DNA from: Tectiglobus sp965223355
Lineage (GTDB): Bacteria; Pseudomonadota; Alphaproteobacteria; Rhizobiales; Hyphomicrobiaceae
Assembly: GCA_965223355.1 (NCBI GenBank)
Contig: CBDCWE010000003.1
Location: 2,046,001-2,110,000, forward strand
Reading direction: 5' to 3'
DNA length: 64,000 nucleotides
This document shows positions 17,337 through 26,667 of this stretch, in pieces. How positions within the stretch are numbered: the first letter of the stretch is position 1; the number at the start of each line of letters is the position of its first letter. The position numbers were made by a program, and so were the translations under genes. The notes under the pieces were generated by a model, which saw only the letters and a program-made list of their open reading frames with translations, did not search any database and had not been told where the DNA came from.

Positions 17337-18836
17337 ATGCTACCGATACCGCGCGCAGACTTGAAACCCAACACAGCCGCCTTTGAGCGACTGCCGCTCG
17401 TTAAACCGACGGGCTTTCGTGAATACGATGCGCGCTGGTTGTTTCCGGAGGAGATAAACCTGATGGGGCTGCAGTCGATCGGCCTCGGTCTTGCGACGCT
17501 GTTTGCGCGCCGCAACGTGCCCAAACGTCTTGTTGTCGGCCATGATTTCCGCGCCTACTCGGGTGCCGTCAAACAGGCGCTGGTCTCGGGTCTGCTGGCC
17601 GGCGGCGCCGAGGTTCACGACGTCGGGCTCGCGCTGTCGCCAATGGCCTATTTTGCCCAGTTCGAGCTTGACGTCGAGGGCGTTGCGATGGTCACCGCCA
17701 GTCACAACGACAACGGCTGGACCGGGATCAAAATGGGTATGAACCGACCATTGACCTTCGGGCCGGACGAGATGTCGGAACTCAAGGCGATCGTGCTCGA
17801 AGGCCGCTATGAACCGCAGGTCGGAGGTCGCTATGTTTTTGTCGATGGTTTTGCCGAACGCTACATGGCGGCCTTGAGCGATCGCGCGCGCCTGTCGCGG
17901 CCAATCAGGGTGGTTGCGGCCTGCGGCAATGGCACTGCGGGTGCGTTTGCGCCGCAGGTCCTCGAGGCGATCGGCTGTAACGTCATTGCGCTCGATACCG
18001 AGCTGGACCACACCTTCCCGCGCTACAATCCAAACCCTGAAGATCTCAAGATGCTGCACGCGATTGGCGATGCCGTGCGCGCCAACAAAGCCGACGTCGG
18101 GCTCGGTTTCGATGGCGACGGTGATCGCTGTGGCGTTGTCGACAACGAAGGTAATGAGATCTTCGCTGATAAGGTCGGCGTGCTGCTCGCTCGTGACATC
18201 TCGGCGCGGCACCCGAACGCCAAGTTTGTGGCCGATGTCAAGTCAACCGGGTTGTTCATGACCGACCCGGTGCTCAACGCCAACGGCGCCGTGACGACCT
18301 ATTGGAAGACCGGTCATTCCTACATCAAGCGCTACAGCCACGAGACCAAATCGCTCGTCGGTTTCGAGAAATCCGGCCACTTCTTTTTCAACCCACCCCT
18401 CGGGCGCGGCTATGATGATGGTTTGGTCGCCGCGTTGGCGATTTGCGATATGCTGGATCGCAATCCATCGAAAACGATGGCCGATCTCGTCGGAGATCTG
18501 CCCAGGACCTGGCAATCGCCGACGATGTCACCGCATTGTGCCGACGAGATCAAATACGATGTCGTCGATCGCATCGTGAAGCATTACACATCGCTTTACA
18601 AAAGCGGTGGTGAGATTGCCGGGCAGCGGATTGTCGACACCATTACGGTCAACGGCATTCGCGTCGTCCTTGAGGACGGCACGTGGGGGCTGGTCAGGGC
18701 GTCATCCAACAAACCGGAGTTGGTTGTGGTGGTCGAAAGTCCGACGTCCGAGAACAACATGCGGGCGATCTTTGCCGACATCGACATGCAGCTGCAACAG
18801 CATCCGGAAATCGGTGAGTACAACCAGAAAATCTGA
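17337..18836 (+). CDS. Phosphomannomutase/phosphoglucomutase
   Basis: A 499-aa alpha-D-phosphohexomutase that interconverts mannose/glucose 6- and 1-phosphates for sugar-nucleotide synthesis. The phosphoserine loop is TASHN (Ser122). The metal loop DGDGDR is at residues 259-264. The sugar-binding GFEKSGHFFF and a C-terminal phosphate-binding loop are present. The length suits the AlgC/ManB class. Its 3' end is followed after about 37 bp by the broken end of a VirD4-type gene on the opposite strand, whose residual frame runs antisense into this gene. Confidence 0.93.
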   Translation: MLPIPRADLKPNTAAFERLPLVKPTGFREYDARWLFPEEINLMGLQSIGLGLATLFARRNVPKRLVVGHDFRAYSGAVKQALVSGLLAGGAEVHDVGLALSPMAYFAQFELDVEGVAMVTASHNDNGWTGIKMGMNRPLTFGPDEMSELKAIVLEGRYEPQVGGRYVFVDGFAERYMAALSDRARLSRPIRVVAACGNGTAGAFAPQVLEAIGCNVIALDTELDHTFPRYNPNPEDLKMLHAIGDAVRANKADVGLGFDGDGDRCGVVDNEGNEIFADKVGVLLARDISARHPNAKFVADVKSTGLFMTDPVLNANGAVTTYWKTGHSYIKRYSHETKSLVGFEKSGHFFFNPPLGRGYDDGLVAALAICDMLDRNPSKTMADLVGDLPRTWQSPTMSPHCADEIKYDVVDRIVKHYTSLYKSGGEIAGQRIVDTITVNGIRVVLEDGTWGLVRASSNKPELVVVVESPTSENNMRAIFADIDMQLQQHPEIGEYNQKI

Positions 18837-18869
18837 GTGCGACGGAGCTTTGCGGATGCGCGGGTTGTG

Positions 18870-19875
18870 AGAGCAGCATCAGGCGGACGCCGTAACCGCG
18901 CATCAGCGTGACGGACTGTTCGAGGATCGGCATTGGTCCCAGGTGCGCCATCTCGTCGACGATGAACAGCGTGGGTATCGGCGGGATCTCGTCGCGCTGC
19001 ACGACCACCGACATTAAACCCCACAGCCACATCCGCAGCATTGGCGCATGACTGGCGAGCTTGTTCGGGGGAATGACGAGGTAAATCGTCTGCGGTCGAC
19101 CCGCTCGTAAATCGTCGAGACTGAAAGTCGTCCGGGCCATCGCCGACTTTACGGCAGGGCTGCCAAACAGGCGGATATGCTGTTGCACGGTGCCGAGAAC
19201 GGACGGCCGCGTTTCGCGTTCCGGCAGGCCCAGAAAACCGGCGATGTTGTTGTAGGCGACGCCCTTCACGCACCCGCTGTCGAGCAACATCGCAAGCTTA
19301 TAGGCAACGTCGTCACCGTTGAGCCACGACCAGACGCTACTCATCGTCGGCGCTTCCTTGTCGTCGAGCACGACGAACTCGATCACGGAGCTGATCAGCG
19401 AGCGCGCCCAGTTGTCCCAGAACCTGTCGCGATGTGAGCCTTCATTGCCGACAATGCCCTCGGCAATCTCAAGTGCGTCGTCGCCGACGGTCAGTTCGTC
19501 GGGACTGACGACATCGAGAGGGTTGAAGCGGTCGGGTGACGGCGTGACGATCTCGAAGGGATCGATGACATGAACGTCATGGCCCATCGCCCGCCGCGCG
19601 TCGGCGGTCACCGCGGCGGCCTCACCCTTGACGTCGATCACCACCGCCGGCGCCTGCGATGTCAGAAGGGTGGGGATCATCAAGTTGCGCCCCTTGCCGC
19701 TGCCGGTCGGAGCAACCACCAGGACGTGCGCGTCGCTGTCATCGGTAACGAGCTTGCGCCGCAACCCCGGTTTTGGTTTCGAAACCGCGTGCGTAAAACC
19801 TATCGATTGCCCGGGAACATCCCGCTCCCAACCGAACACAACGCCGCTGAAAGGCGGCTTAACGCTTTTCGCCAT
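18870..19875 (-). pseudogene. Truncated VirD4/TraG-type conjugation coupling ATPase
   Basis: Residues 1-334 resemble type IV coupling proteins: Walker A VVAPTGSGKGRN, PAVVIDVKGEAA, RDRFWDNWARSL and Walker B LFIVDEMAHLG. The normal C-terminal third is missing. Similarity stops at GVRLML (about 18874), and the frame then continues as antisense of phosphomannomutase to 18694. The usual N-terminal membrane helices are also absent, so it belongs to a soluble subclass or was shortened at both ends. No relaxase or other mating-pair genes are nearby. It is a relic of a conjugative or integrative element. Confidence 0.85.
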
Positions 19876-19994
19876 TCTGCAGAAGCTCCCCGCAGTGAGT
19901 CGCTTGTGCCTCCGCGTTATAGTCTCAATTAGTATTGGGACCGCAATGCGTCCGCACTGCGGGGATAGCTGGGCAAGTCGCCGGGCATGTCGTC

Positions 19995-21356
19995 CTATTC
20001 GGCCGCCTCGTGCCGCCAGGCGCCGATGTCTGGTCTGGCAAGGCCGAGATGATCGCGCAAGGTCGGGCCACCGTAGTCCTTGCGGTAGATCCCGCGCCGT
20101 TGCAGTTCCGGCACGACGAGACGCACGAAGTCTTCAAAGCAGCCCGGCTGATGGGTGGGTCCGACGACAAAGCCGTCGCAGGCAGCGTTCGGGCCCGACC
20201 ACCATTCCTCGATGCGGTCGGCAATGTCGGACGGCGCGCCGACCCAAGCCTCGTGCAGCAGGCCGCGGCCCGTTACACGCATGAAATCGCGCACGGTGGG
20301 ATTGGGATAGCCGGCCTGCACGACCCGGTCACGCATCGACTGCATACCGTTGATGTTGGCGATCTCTTCATCCGTGAACGGCTCGTCCATGCCCTTTGTC
20401 GCAAAGTCGTAGTTGAGCGCCTCCGAGAGCAGCGAGAGCTGATCGACATCGTTCGGCAGCTTGTCGTAAAATGCCTTCTTGTCCTCGGCCTCGGCCCGTG
20501 TTGCTGCCACCACCGGATAGAACAGCGAGCAGATCTTCATGTGATCCGGATTGCGCCCGACCGCTGCGGCAGCATCCTTCTGCGACTTGTACATCTTGCG
20601 CCCGGTTTCAATATCGCGGTAGGCGACAAACAACAGCTCGCCCCACCGCGCGGCAAAGCGTTGGCCCCTGCCGCTCATGCCGGCCTGCATCACGACCGGA
20701 TGGCCTTGCGGTGAGCGCGGCACCGTAAACGGTCCACGTGATGCCAGGAATTGGCCCTTGTAGTCGATCCGGCGGACCTTGTCGGCGCGCGCATAAATGT
20801 TGTTGGCCTTGTCGACGATAATTGCGTCATCATCCCAGCTGTCCCAGTGCCCCAGCACGATCTCCATGAACTCGTCGGCCCGGTCATAGCGAAGATCATG
20901 CTCCATATGATCATCGCCGCGACCCATGTTGCGCGCTTCGTTGTCATTGACGGAGGTAACGCAGTTCCAGGCGGCGCGGCCGCCGGTCATCAGGTCGATG
21001 GTCTGGAACACGCGGGCAACGTGAAAGGGGTCATAATAGGTTGTGGAATAGGTCGCCCCGAGGCCCAGATACTTCGATGCTGCGGCCATGGTCATGAGAC
21101 AGGTCGTGGCATCGAGCTTCACGCAGCGGATACCGTTCTCCACGGTGTGGGCATGATCGCCCATGTACATGTCCGGCATCGCCAGGCGGTCATCGAAGAA
21201 CCCGACATCGAACTTGCCCTCTTCGAGCACCCGCGCGATGTGTTGATAGTAAGCTGGAGAATATGTGTCGACCCGCGCGTCGGGATGGCGCCAGGATGCT
21301 GGGATCGTGGTGCAGTTCTGGGCCTGCAAAAAGGCGACGAAATGGATCTGGCGCAT
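19995..21356 (-). CDS. NtaA/SnaA/DszA-type flavin-dependent monooxygenase
   Basis: A 453-aa bacterial-luciferase-like (LLM) enzyme. It has IHFVAFLQAQN at the N-terminus, FDVGFFDDRLAMPD, the family block GRAAWNCVTSVNDNEARNMG, HPVVMQAGMSGRGQRFAARWGE and a C-terminal GFVVGPTHQPGCFEDFVRLVVPEL. Such enzymes use FMNH2 from a partner reductase to oxidise substrates such as nitrilotriacetate or sulfones. No reductase lies next to it, so the substrate stays open. It is monocistronic here. Confidence 0.9.
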   Translation of the reverse strand: MRQIHFVAFLQAQNCTTIPASWRHPDARVDTYSPAYYQHIARVLEEGKFDVGFFDDRLAMPDMYMGDHAHTVENGIRCVKLDATTCLMTMAAASKYLGLGATYSTTYYDPFHVARVFQTIDLMTGGRAAWNCVTSVNDNEARNMGRGDDHMEHDLRYDRADEFMEIVLGHWDSWDDDAIIVDKANNIYARADKVRRIDYKGQFLASRGPFTVPRSPQGHPVVMQAGMSGRGQRFAARWGELLFVAYRDIETGRKMYKSQKDAAAAVGRNPDHMKICSLFYPVVAATRAEAEDKKAFYDKLPNDVDQLSLLSEALNYDFATKGMDEPFTDEEIANINGMQSMRDRVVQAGYPNPTVRDFMRVTGRGLLHEAWVGAPSDIADRIEEWWSGPNAACDGFVVGPTHQPGCFEDFVRLVVPELQRRGIYRKDYGGPTLRDHLGLARPDIGAWRHEAAE

Positions 21357-21497
21357 GGCGTGGTCTCATTGTCTTAATTTGCGTTTGCGCCCGACTTTGC
21401 CGCCTCCGGGCTGGCACGAGAACCCCGCTATCGTGATATGATGGCCAACATCTCACTTGTGATGTGGGCGCCTGGCCATGGCTGCAGCGCGCGACCG

Positions 21498-22697
21498 TCA
21501 CTGGCCGGAACGTTCTGCAAGAAAGTCGATAACGGCGGTGTAGTGACTGGCCAGCATGGACGTATCCAACGCCCCAGGGCCGTTCCAGGTGGCAACGAAA
21601 CAGTAACGCTGCCCTGCCTTGGCGACAAACCACGTCGCGAAGGTCAGCACGCCGATTTCACTGCCGCCCTTATAGGCAATCCGCGACCAGTCCTTCGGCG
21701 CCGCCAGACCAGGATTGATCGCCATCACATCTAGTGGCCCCACTAGCTCCTGGAGCTCTTCCAACCACCGACAAATCGTGCTCGCCGAAAGATGCCATTC
21801 CGCTCGCTTGTGCTTCGCATAGGGCCGGTTGATGCGCGATACCGGCGGCAGCGCTCGACCGTCCAGAGCTTTGAGAACCTGGCGTCGTCCCGCGACATCG
21901 GCTGCGGCATAGGCCCGATAGGTCTCTGGATTATCGATCAGTTGAAAAAACTGGCGCGTTGTCAGGAAGGGTCTGATGCCGGTTATCTTTTCAACCGCTT
22001 GCAGGCCGACAAGGTCGATCAGCGCGTCCGTTGCCGTATTGTCGCTGATCGAAATCATCAACGCAGCAAGGGTGTGAACGGTCAACGGCGCACCGGACGG
22101 AAATCTCTGGAGCTGTCCGGAAGGCAGCGATCGATGGCGCGCGGCCAATGTCACAACATCGGTCCAATTGATCTCGCCGGCATCGATTTTGCGTTTGAGA
22201 GCGACAAGCACCGCAAGTTTAAACGCCGAACCGACCGCCAAGGCTTGGTCTTCAGACTTGCTGATCTGCACTCTGCCGTTCTCAAGCAGGAGGTAGGATG
22301 ATTGATAATGGTTGAGCGTTAGGGCCAATTTTTCGAGTGTTTGCGCCCGCACACTGAATTGCTTGAAGAGCAACGTCGAGACGCGGTCCTCGTGATCCAG
22401 ATAAAGCACAGTGCGAATGCGATACCGCTTTGTCCAGATGGTGAATTGGCCGTGCTGGCCCGACACGCGGACCCCCGGGCCGTACTTCGATCGCATGCTG
22501 GCAAGGAGTTCGGCAAGGCGGGCGGGCGGCACCTGTTTCAGAAACGGTTTGGCGAACCACCGGTCCTTCGGCGCCTTAGCGTTATAGATGCGCAAAAGGA
22601 ACGTTCGCTGGTCGGTATTCGACATGGCGTGAGCGCTGCCTGCGACCACGAAACCAAAAGCTAGCGCAACGAGCCACGGCAGTAGGGTTCGCAACAT
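21498..22697 (-). CDS. Exported serine hydrolase, class A beta-lactamase fold
   Basis: A 399-aa protein from the ATG at 22697, which begins a clean signal peptide (LLPWLVALAFGFVVAGSAHA, cleavage near residue 25). A 105-residue N-terminal domain precedes the catalytic domain with SxxK (Ser157-Ala-Phe-Lys160), SDN (218-220) and YKGGSEIG in place of KTG. These are the active-site elements of class A beta-lactamases. No obvious Glu166-type omega loop was identified, so drug resistance should not be assumed. A DD-peptidase-like or unknown esterase role is possible. Divergent from the thioesterase at 22801. Confidence 0.82.
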   Translation of the reverse strand: MLRTLLPWLVALAFGFVVAGSAHAMSNTDQRTFLLRIYNAKAPKDRWFAKPFLKQVPPARLAELLASMRSKYGPGVRVSGQHGQFTIWTKRYRIRTVLYLDHEDRVSTLLFKQFSVRAQTLEKLALTLNHYQSSYLLLENGRVQISKSEDQALAVGSAFKLAVLVALKRKIDAGEINWTDVVTLAARHRSLPSGQLQRFPSGAPLTVHTLAALMISISDNTATDALIDLVGLQAVEKITGIRPFLTTRQFFQLIDNPETYRAYAAADVAGRRQVLKALDGRALPPVSRINRPYAKHKRAEWHLSASTICRWLEELQELVGPLDVMAINPGLAAPKDWSRIAYKGGSEIGVLTFATWFVAKAGQRYCFVATWNGPGALDTSMLASHYTAVIDFLAERSGQ

Positions 22698-22800
22698 GAC
22701 AAACCGATCCACCGTTGTCGCCGGGTTGCGCACCACCTGATCCCTTGCGAAGGTACCGCCGTCTTCTTTAACACCCTTCGCCCGCAACTGGGACTTGACC

Positions 22801-23247
22801 ATGAGCACTGAACAACCCGAGTTCGATCTGACGGACCGTGACCTCTATCGCGCCTGGGTCACGCATACAATTCGGTATAACGACCTCGACCCGTTGGGTC
22901 ACGTCAACAACGCCGTCTACTCGACCTTTCTCGAAGCGGGGCGCACGGCATTTATGCAGCCCTTGCTGGACACCTACGGCGGCGGCAACCTCGATATCGT
23001 GATCGTGCGTTTGATCCTGGACTATCGCCGTGAACTCACCTACCCGGGCGAAGTCAACATCGGCACCGCCGTCAAGCGCATCGGCAACACGTCGCTGGTG
23101 TTTGCCAACGGCGTCTTCAAGGCCGGGTCCGAGGACTGCGTGGCCGCCGGCGAAGCGCATCTCGTGTTCTTCGATTTGACGACCCGCAAATCAACCCCGC
23201 CGCCGCCCGAAATCAAAGCCGCTCTCAAAGACATCCAGATCGCATAG
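22801..23247 (+). CDS. Acyl-CoA thioesterase (4HBT hotdog fold)
   Basis: A 148-aa single hotdog domain with RYNDLDPLGHVNNAVYSTFLEAGRT, the YbgC/FadM-type active site with the catalytic Asp. It then has IVRLILDYRRELTYPGEVNIGTAVKRIGNTSL. It hydrolyses acyl-CoA esters; chain length is not predictable. ATG at 22801 chosen over a TTG two codons upstream. Confidence 0.88.
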   Translation: MSTEQPEFDLTDRDLYRAWVTHTIRYNDLDPLGHVNNAVYSTFLEAGRTAFMQPLLDTYGGGNLDIVIVRLILDYRRELTYPGEVNIGTAVKRIGNTSLVFANGVFKAGSEDCVAAGEAHLVFFDLTTRKSTPPPPEIKAALKDIQIA

Positions 23248-23523
23248 ATCCCGGATCGCACGGCTGCACCGCGTGGCAACCGACGATGCGACCCATGATA
23301 AGCCGTCCGGACGTGACGTTCTCGCCGCACGTTGCCGGCGATACGGCCGAACCATCCGTTGCATCATCCCCATCCGCCGCCGATCAGATCTTGACAGCCC
23401 TGACGGGTGCCATGCCAGAGTTTGCCGTCGACCCGGCAGCTTGCTGGGGATGGCGATCAATCGCCTCGACCCAAACCGTGAAGATGGCTCGGTTGGCGAT
23501 GTTAGAACAGCGAGGTGCAGACA

Positions 23524-23952
23524 ATGCACGAGTTTAACGGCGGCTGCCATTGCGGCAATCTAACGGTGACGTTCGAAACCGCCGTCGCCCCTGAAGACGC
23601 CACGCCGCGCGCCTGCCAGTGCAGCTTTTGCCGCAAGCATCAATCGCGGGCGGTCTCGGACCCGGCAGGTCGGGCGCAATTCGTGATCAACGACCGGGCC
23701 GGCGTCAATCGTTATCGGTTCGGCTTCGGCTCGTGCGATTTTCTGATTTGCCGCACGTGCGGGGTCTATGTCGGCGCCTATATGCCGGACCCGGATGATG
23801 CCAACGGCTATGCCACCTTGATGGCCAACTGTCTCGACGAACAGGCGCGCTATCCGCAGCCCGAACCCGCCATCTATGATCGCGAAAGCAGCGAACAAAA
23901 GCGCGACCGGCGCCGCCGCGTCTGGACACCGGCAAGCCTGCGAACGCTTTAA
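23524..23952 (+). CDS. GFA/CENP-V-type zinc-binding protein
   Basis: A 142-aa protein with the cysteine pattern of the glutathione-dependent formaldehyde-activating (Gfa) family: GGCHCGN, CQCSFCRKH and CRTCGVY ligating two zinc ions. Most members are not Gfa enzymes and the substrate is unknown. A GAGGTG ribosome-binding site 8 bp upstream supports the ATG at 23524. Confidence 0.87.
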   Translation: MHEFNGGCHCGNLTVTFETAVAPEDATPRACQCSFCRKHQSRAVSDPAGRAQFVINDRAGVNRYRFGFGSCDFLICRTCGVYVGAYMPDPDDANGYATLMANCLDEQARYPQPEPAIYDRESSEQKRDRRRRVWTPASLRTL

Positions 23953-24297
23953 GGGTCTGGCTCCGGGTCGGACGCTTCAACCGGTGACAGGAGACGCAAC
24001 GTCCGGACGGGCCGGGCGCTATGGCCTTTCAGACTTAAGGGGTCCTCTGAACACGTCACAGGCTTGACACGTCACAGGCTTGACACGTCACGGGCTTGCG
24101 AACACTGCGACCAGGGGATGGGTCCTCTGGCCCCGAACTTAATCAAAGGTTCCTTTGGTAGACGACGATGATGATGATCATGATCATGAGCAATGTTGCG
24201 ACCGGGCTGTTTCGACACCATAACCTTAAGCCAAGCCAGCGGCTCGGCCGCCGCCCATCAACTCAGCTCCAACGCTCTCGTGAATAGTTCAGGTTAG
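23953..24297. other. Non-coding interval with a three-unit 16-bp tandem repeat
   Basis: Three consecutive units of ACACGTCACAGGCTTG lie at 24051-24066, 24067-24082 and 24083-24098; the last has one change. A GATGATGATGATCATGATCATG run lies near 24165-24190. No gene is seen. Confidence 0.7.
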
Positions 24298-24957
24298 ATG
24301 CGAATCGGATTGATACATGCTGTCGCGGTGGCCGTGGGCCCGATTGAAGCTGCGTTTCGCCAGCATTGGCCGGCGGCAGAACGCGCCAATCTGCTCGACG
24401 ACCGCCTGTCCGTCGACCGGGCGAAGGACGTGCATTTGACAGCGGAAATGTTTGATCGCATCCGGCGCCTGGCTGATTATCAGCAGGACCTCGGCGCCAA
24501 AGCGGTTTTGTTTACCTGTTCAGCGTTTGGTGAAGCGATCCAGGCGGCGGCGCGGGACCGGCCGCTGCCGGTGCTCAAACCCAACGAGGCGATGTTCGAG
24601 GCCGCGTTGCGGGCGGGGCGCCGGATCGGCATGCTGGCGACATTTGAGCAATCGGTTGCATCGATGGAACAGGAATTTCATGAGCTTGCCAATGCCAGCG
24701 GCGTCAGCGCGACCATAGAGACGGTTTGCGTTCGAGGCGCGATGGCGGCCCTGCAGCGGGGCGACACCGCAACCCACAACAGGTTGCTTGGCGCAGCGGC
24801 CGGTGAGTTGACGAACTGCGATGCCGTAATGCTGGCTCAATTCTCGACATCGGTTGCCAAAGCGGATGTGTCCCGGCGCCTTGATGTGCCGGTCTTGACC
24901 AGCCCGGAAAGCGCCGTGCTTAAACTCAAGGGCTTACTCGGTTCGCAAGATCAATGA
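24298..24957 (+). CDS. Aspartate/glutamate racemase family protein
   Basis: A 219-aa protein of the Asp/Glu/hydantoin racemase superfamily. The first catalytic-type Cys is in VLFTCSAFGEA. At the position expected for the second Cys the sequence is MLAQFSTSVA, with no Cys. It may therefore be a one-cysteine isomerase or lyase-like member rather than a racemase. It precedes a CoA-transferase and an HcnABC-like dehydrogenase on the same strand, suggesting a catabolic locus. Confidence 0.82.
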   Translation: MRIGLIHAVAVAVGPIEAAFRQHWPAAERANLLDDRLSVDRAKDVHLTAEMFDRIRRLADYQQDLGAKAVLFTCSAFGEAIQAAARDRPLPVLKPNEAMFEAALRAGRRIGMLATFEQSVASMEQEFHELANASGVSATIETVCVRGAMAALQRGDTATHNRLLGAAAGELTNCDAVMLAQFSTSVAKADVSRRLDVPVLTSPESAVLKLKGLLGSQDQ

Positions 24958-25081
24958 CGTGACCGGGTCAAGCAACGTCGCTGTATCGCTTGCAATGGTG
25001 CGGGGCGCGTCTCCGGTCCTGCCGTTTCGCCAAGACCGACCGGTTCGGCGGACCGTGCCGCTCAACCGGCAAGGTGATCGC

Positions 25082-25321
25082 ATGAAACATTGGGTTACGA
25101 TCGATGTGCCAGATCCCGGTGACGGCGCCAAATGCGCACAACGGTTTATCGGGCGCCGGCGGCCGGCCGTGGTCTTCGGCCTCGATCCGTTCGCAAACGG
25201 CTATTGCATCACCGCCACGACATCGACTGCGCACTGGCCATTGACCCCGCTGGCGTTGTTTGTCCACTATCCGCGCCACCGGCCGCCGCGATCAAGGGCC
25301 GCGATCATGGATTGTCAATGA
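25082..25321 (+). CDS. Possible small ORF, doubtful
   Basis: A 79-aa frame from an ATG preceded by AAGGTGATCGC. It starts MKHWVTIDVPDPGDGAK and then becomes Arg/Pro-rich without recognisable features. It overlaps the CoA-transferase start by 4 bp. It may be spurious; apart from it the interval 24958-25317 shows nothing. Confidence 0.25.
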   Translation: MKHWVTIDVPDPGDGAKCAQRFIGRRRPAVVFGLDPFANGYCITATTSTAHWPLTPLALFVHYPRHRPPRSRAAIMDCQ

Positions 25322-26559
25322 AAACCGATAAACGCCCGATTGGCGCCCTCGATGGTCTTGTCGTCCTAGAGCTGACGACCATGCTGGCGGGCCCGTTTGC
25401 CGGCATGCTGCTGGCGGATCAAGGCGCACGCGTCATCAAGGTCGAACCGCTTGGGGGCGAGTCGACAAGACATGTCGGGCCGCACCCGCCAGCTGCGATC
25501 CCGCCCGATGATGGCGGTTATGGTGCCTACTTTGCATCGATCAACCGCAACAAGGAATCGCTGACGGTCGATCTCAAGTCTGAAGCCGGCAAGGATGTCT
25601 TGCGTCGACTCGCGGACGGCTCTGATGTGCTGCTCGAGAACTATCGTGCCGGCGTCATGGACCGCCTGGATCTGTCGTATGAAAGCCTCGCCGCGCGCAA
25701 TCCGAAGTTGGTCTATGCAGCGTTGCGCGGGTTCGGTGATCCGAGGACCGGCGCAAGCCCGATCGTGCATTGGCCGGCATACGATGTTGTCAGTCAGGCG
25801 ATGGGCGGGATCATGCAGATCACCGGAACACAGAAGGGCGGGGAGCCGACCAAGGTCGGGCCGGGTGTCGGCGATCTCGTCCCGGCCATGCAAAGCGTTA
25901 TCGGCATCCTGGCTGCGGTGTGGCGGGCACAGCGCAGCGGGCGCGGTCAATTCGTGGACGTCGGCATGGTCGATTGCGTACTTTCGATCTGTGAGCGGGC
26001 GATCTATCAGCGCTCCTACACCGGCGACATTGCCGGTCCTGAGGGCAACGGCCATCCTCTGCTGTGCCCGTTCGGCATGTACCGGGCCAAGGACGGTTAC
26101 GTCGCGATCGGCATTCCGCGCGACGATTTCTTCGCGCTGTTCGTCAAGTTGATCGGCAAGGCGGAATGGGCCGATGACCCGCGCTATCGGCGCAACGATG
26201 ACCGCGTTGCGCGCCGCGGCGAGGTGGAGGCGATGGTTGGCGCATGGACGGCGGCCAGGACCAAGGCACAGATCGCCGACGTGCTCGGTGGCAAGGTTCC
26301 GTTCGGCCCCATCCAGACATCGGATGACATTATGGGCAGTGCGCATACGGCCGCCCGCGACATGCTTTGCGAGGTTGAACATCCCGGCACCGGGCGCTCG
26401 TTTGCCCTGGTCAACACATCGATTAAGCTCGGCGGGACGCCCGGTGGCATTCGCCACAGGGCACCTTTGGCCGGCGAGCACAACAAGCGCGTTCTGGGCG
26501 ACTTCGGGTTCACGGCGGCCGACATCGATGAATTGCAAAGTTCAGGAACGATCGGTTAA
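25318..26559 (+). CDS. Family III CoA-transferase (CaiB/BaiF type)
   Basis: A 413-aa protein. The ATG at 25318 starts family homology (LDGLVVLELTTMLAGPFAGMLLADQGARVIKVEPL). Also seen are SINRNKESLTVDLKSEAGKDVL, DVLLENYRAGVMDRL, the GRGQFVDVGMVDCVLS block and the usual C-terminal domain. These enzymes move CoA between carboxylic acids through an aspartyl-CoA thioester. The donor and acceptor cannot be named. It follows the racemase-like gene. Confidence 0.9.
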   Translation: MKTDKRPIGALDGLVVLELTTMLAGPFAGMLLADQGARVIKVEPLGGESTRHVGPHPPAAIPPDDGGYGAYFASINRNKESLTVDLKSEAGKDVLRRLADGSDVLLENYRAGVMDRLDLSYESLAARNPKLVYAALRGFGDPRTGASPIVHWPAYDVVSQAMGGIMQITGTQKGGEPTKVGPGVGDLVPAMQSVIGILAAVWRAQRSGRGQFVDVGMVDCVLSICERAIYQRSYTGDIAGPEGNGHPLLCPFGMYRAKDGYVAIGIPRDDFFALFVKLIGKAEWADDPRYRRNDDRVARRGEVEAMVGAWTAARTKAQIADVLGGKVPFGPIQTSDDIMGSAHTAARDMLCEVEHPGTGRSFALVNTSIKLGGTPGGIRHRAPLAGEHNKRVLGDFGFTAADIDELQSSGTIG

Positions 26560-26667
26560 CGATGTTGCCGGCCTGATATTTGGTTCCAAGAGTAGAATCG
26601 CCAGGATGTTTGCGATATTCGTTGGGGGCAGAAGCACGACCTTGAGCGGCCTGAGACCAGCAGACAT

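Noticed and set aside
21498..22697. Antibiotic-resistance beta-lactamase
   Set aside because: The SxxK, SDN and KGG motifs show the fold, but no clear omega-loop Glu was found and there is a large extra N-terminal domain, so resistance is not supported.
25366..26538. Minus-strand frame opposite the CoA-transferase
   Set aside because: Shadow ORF caused by high GC content. The plus-strand protein is clearly the real one.
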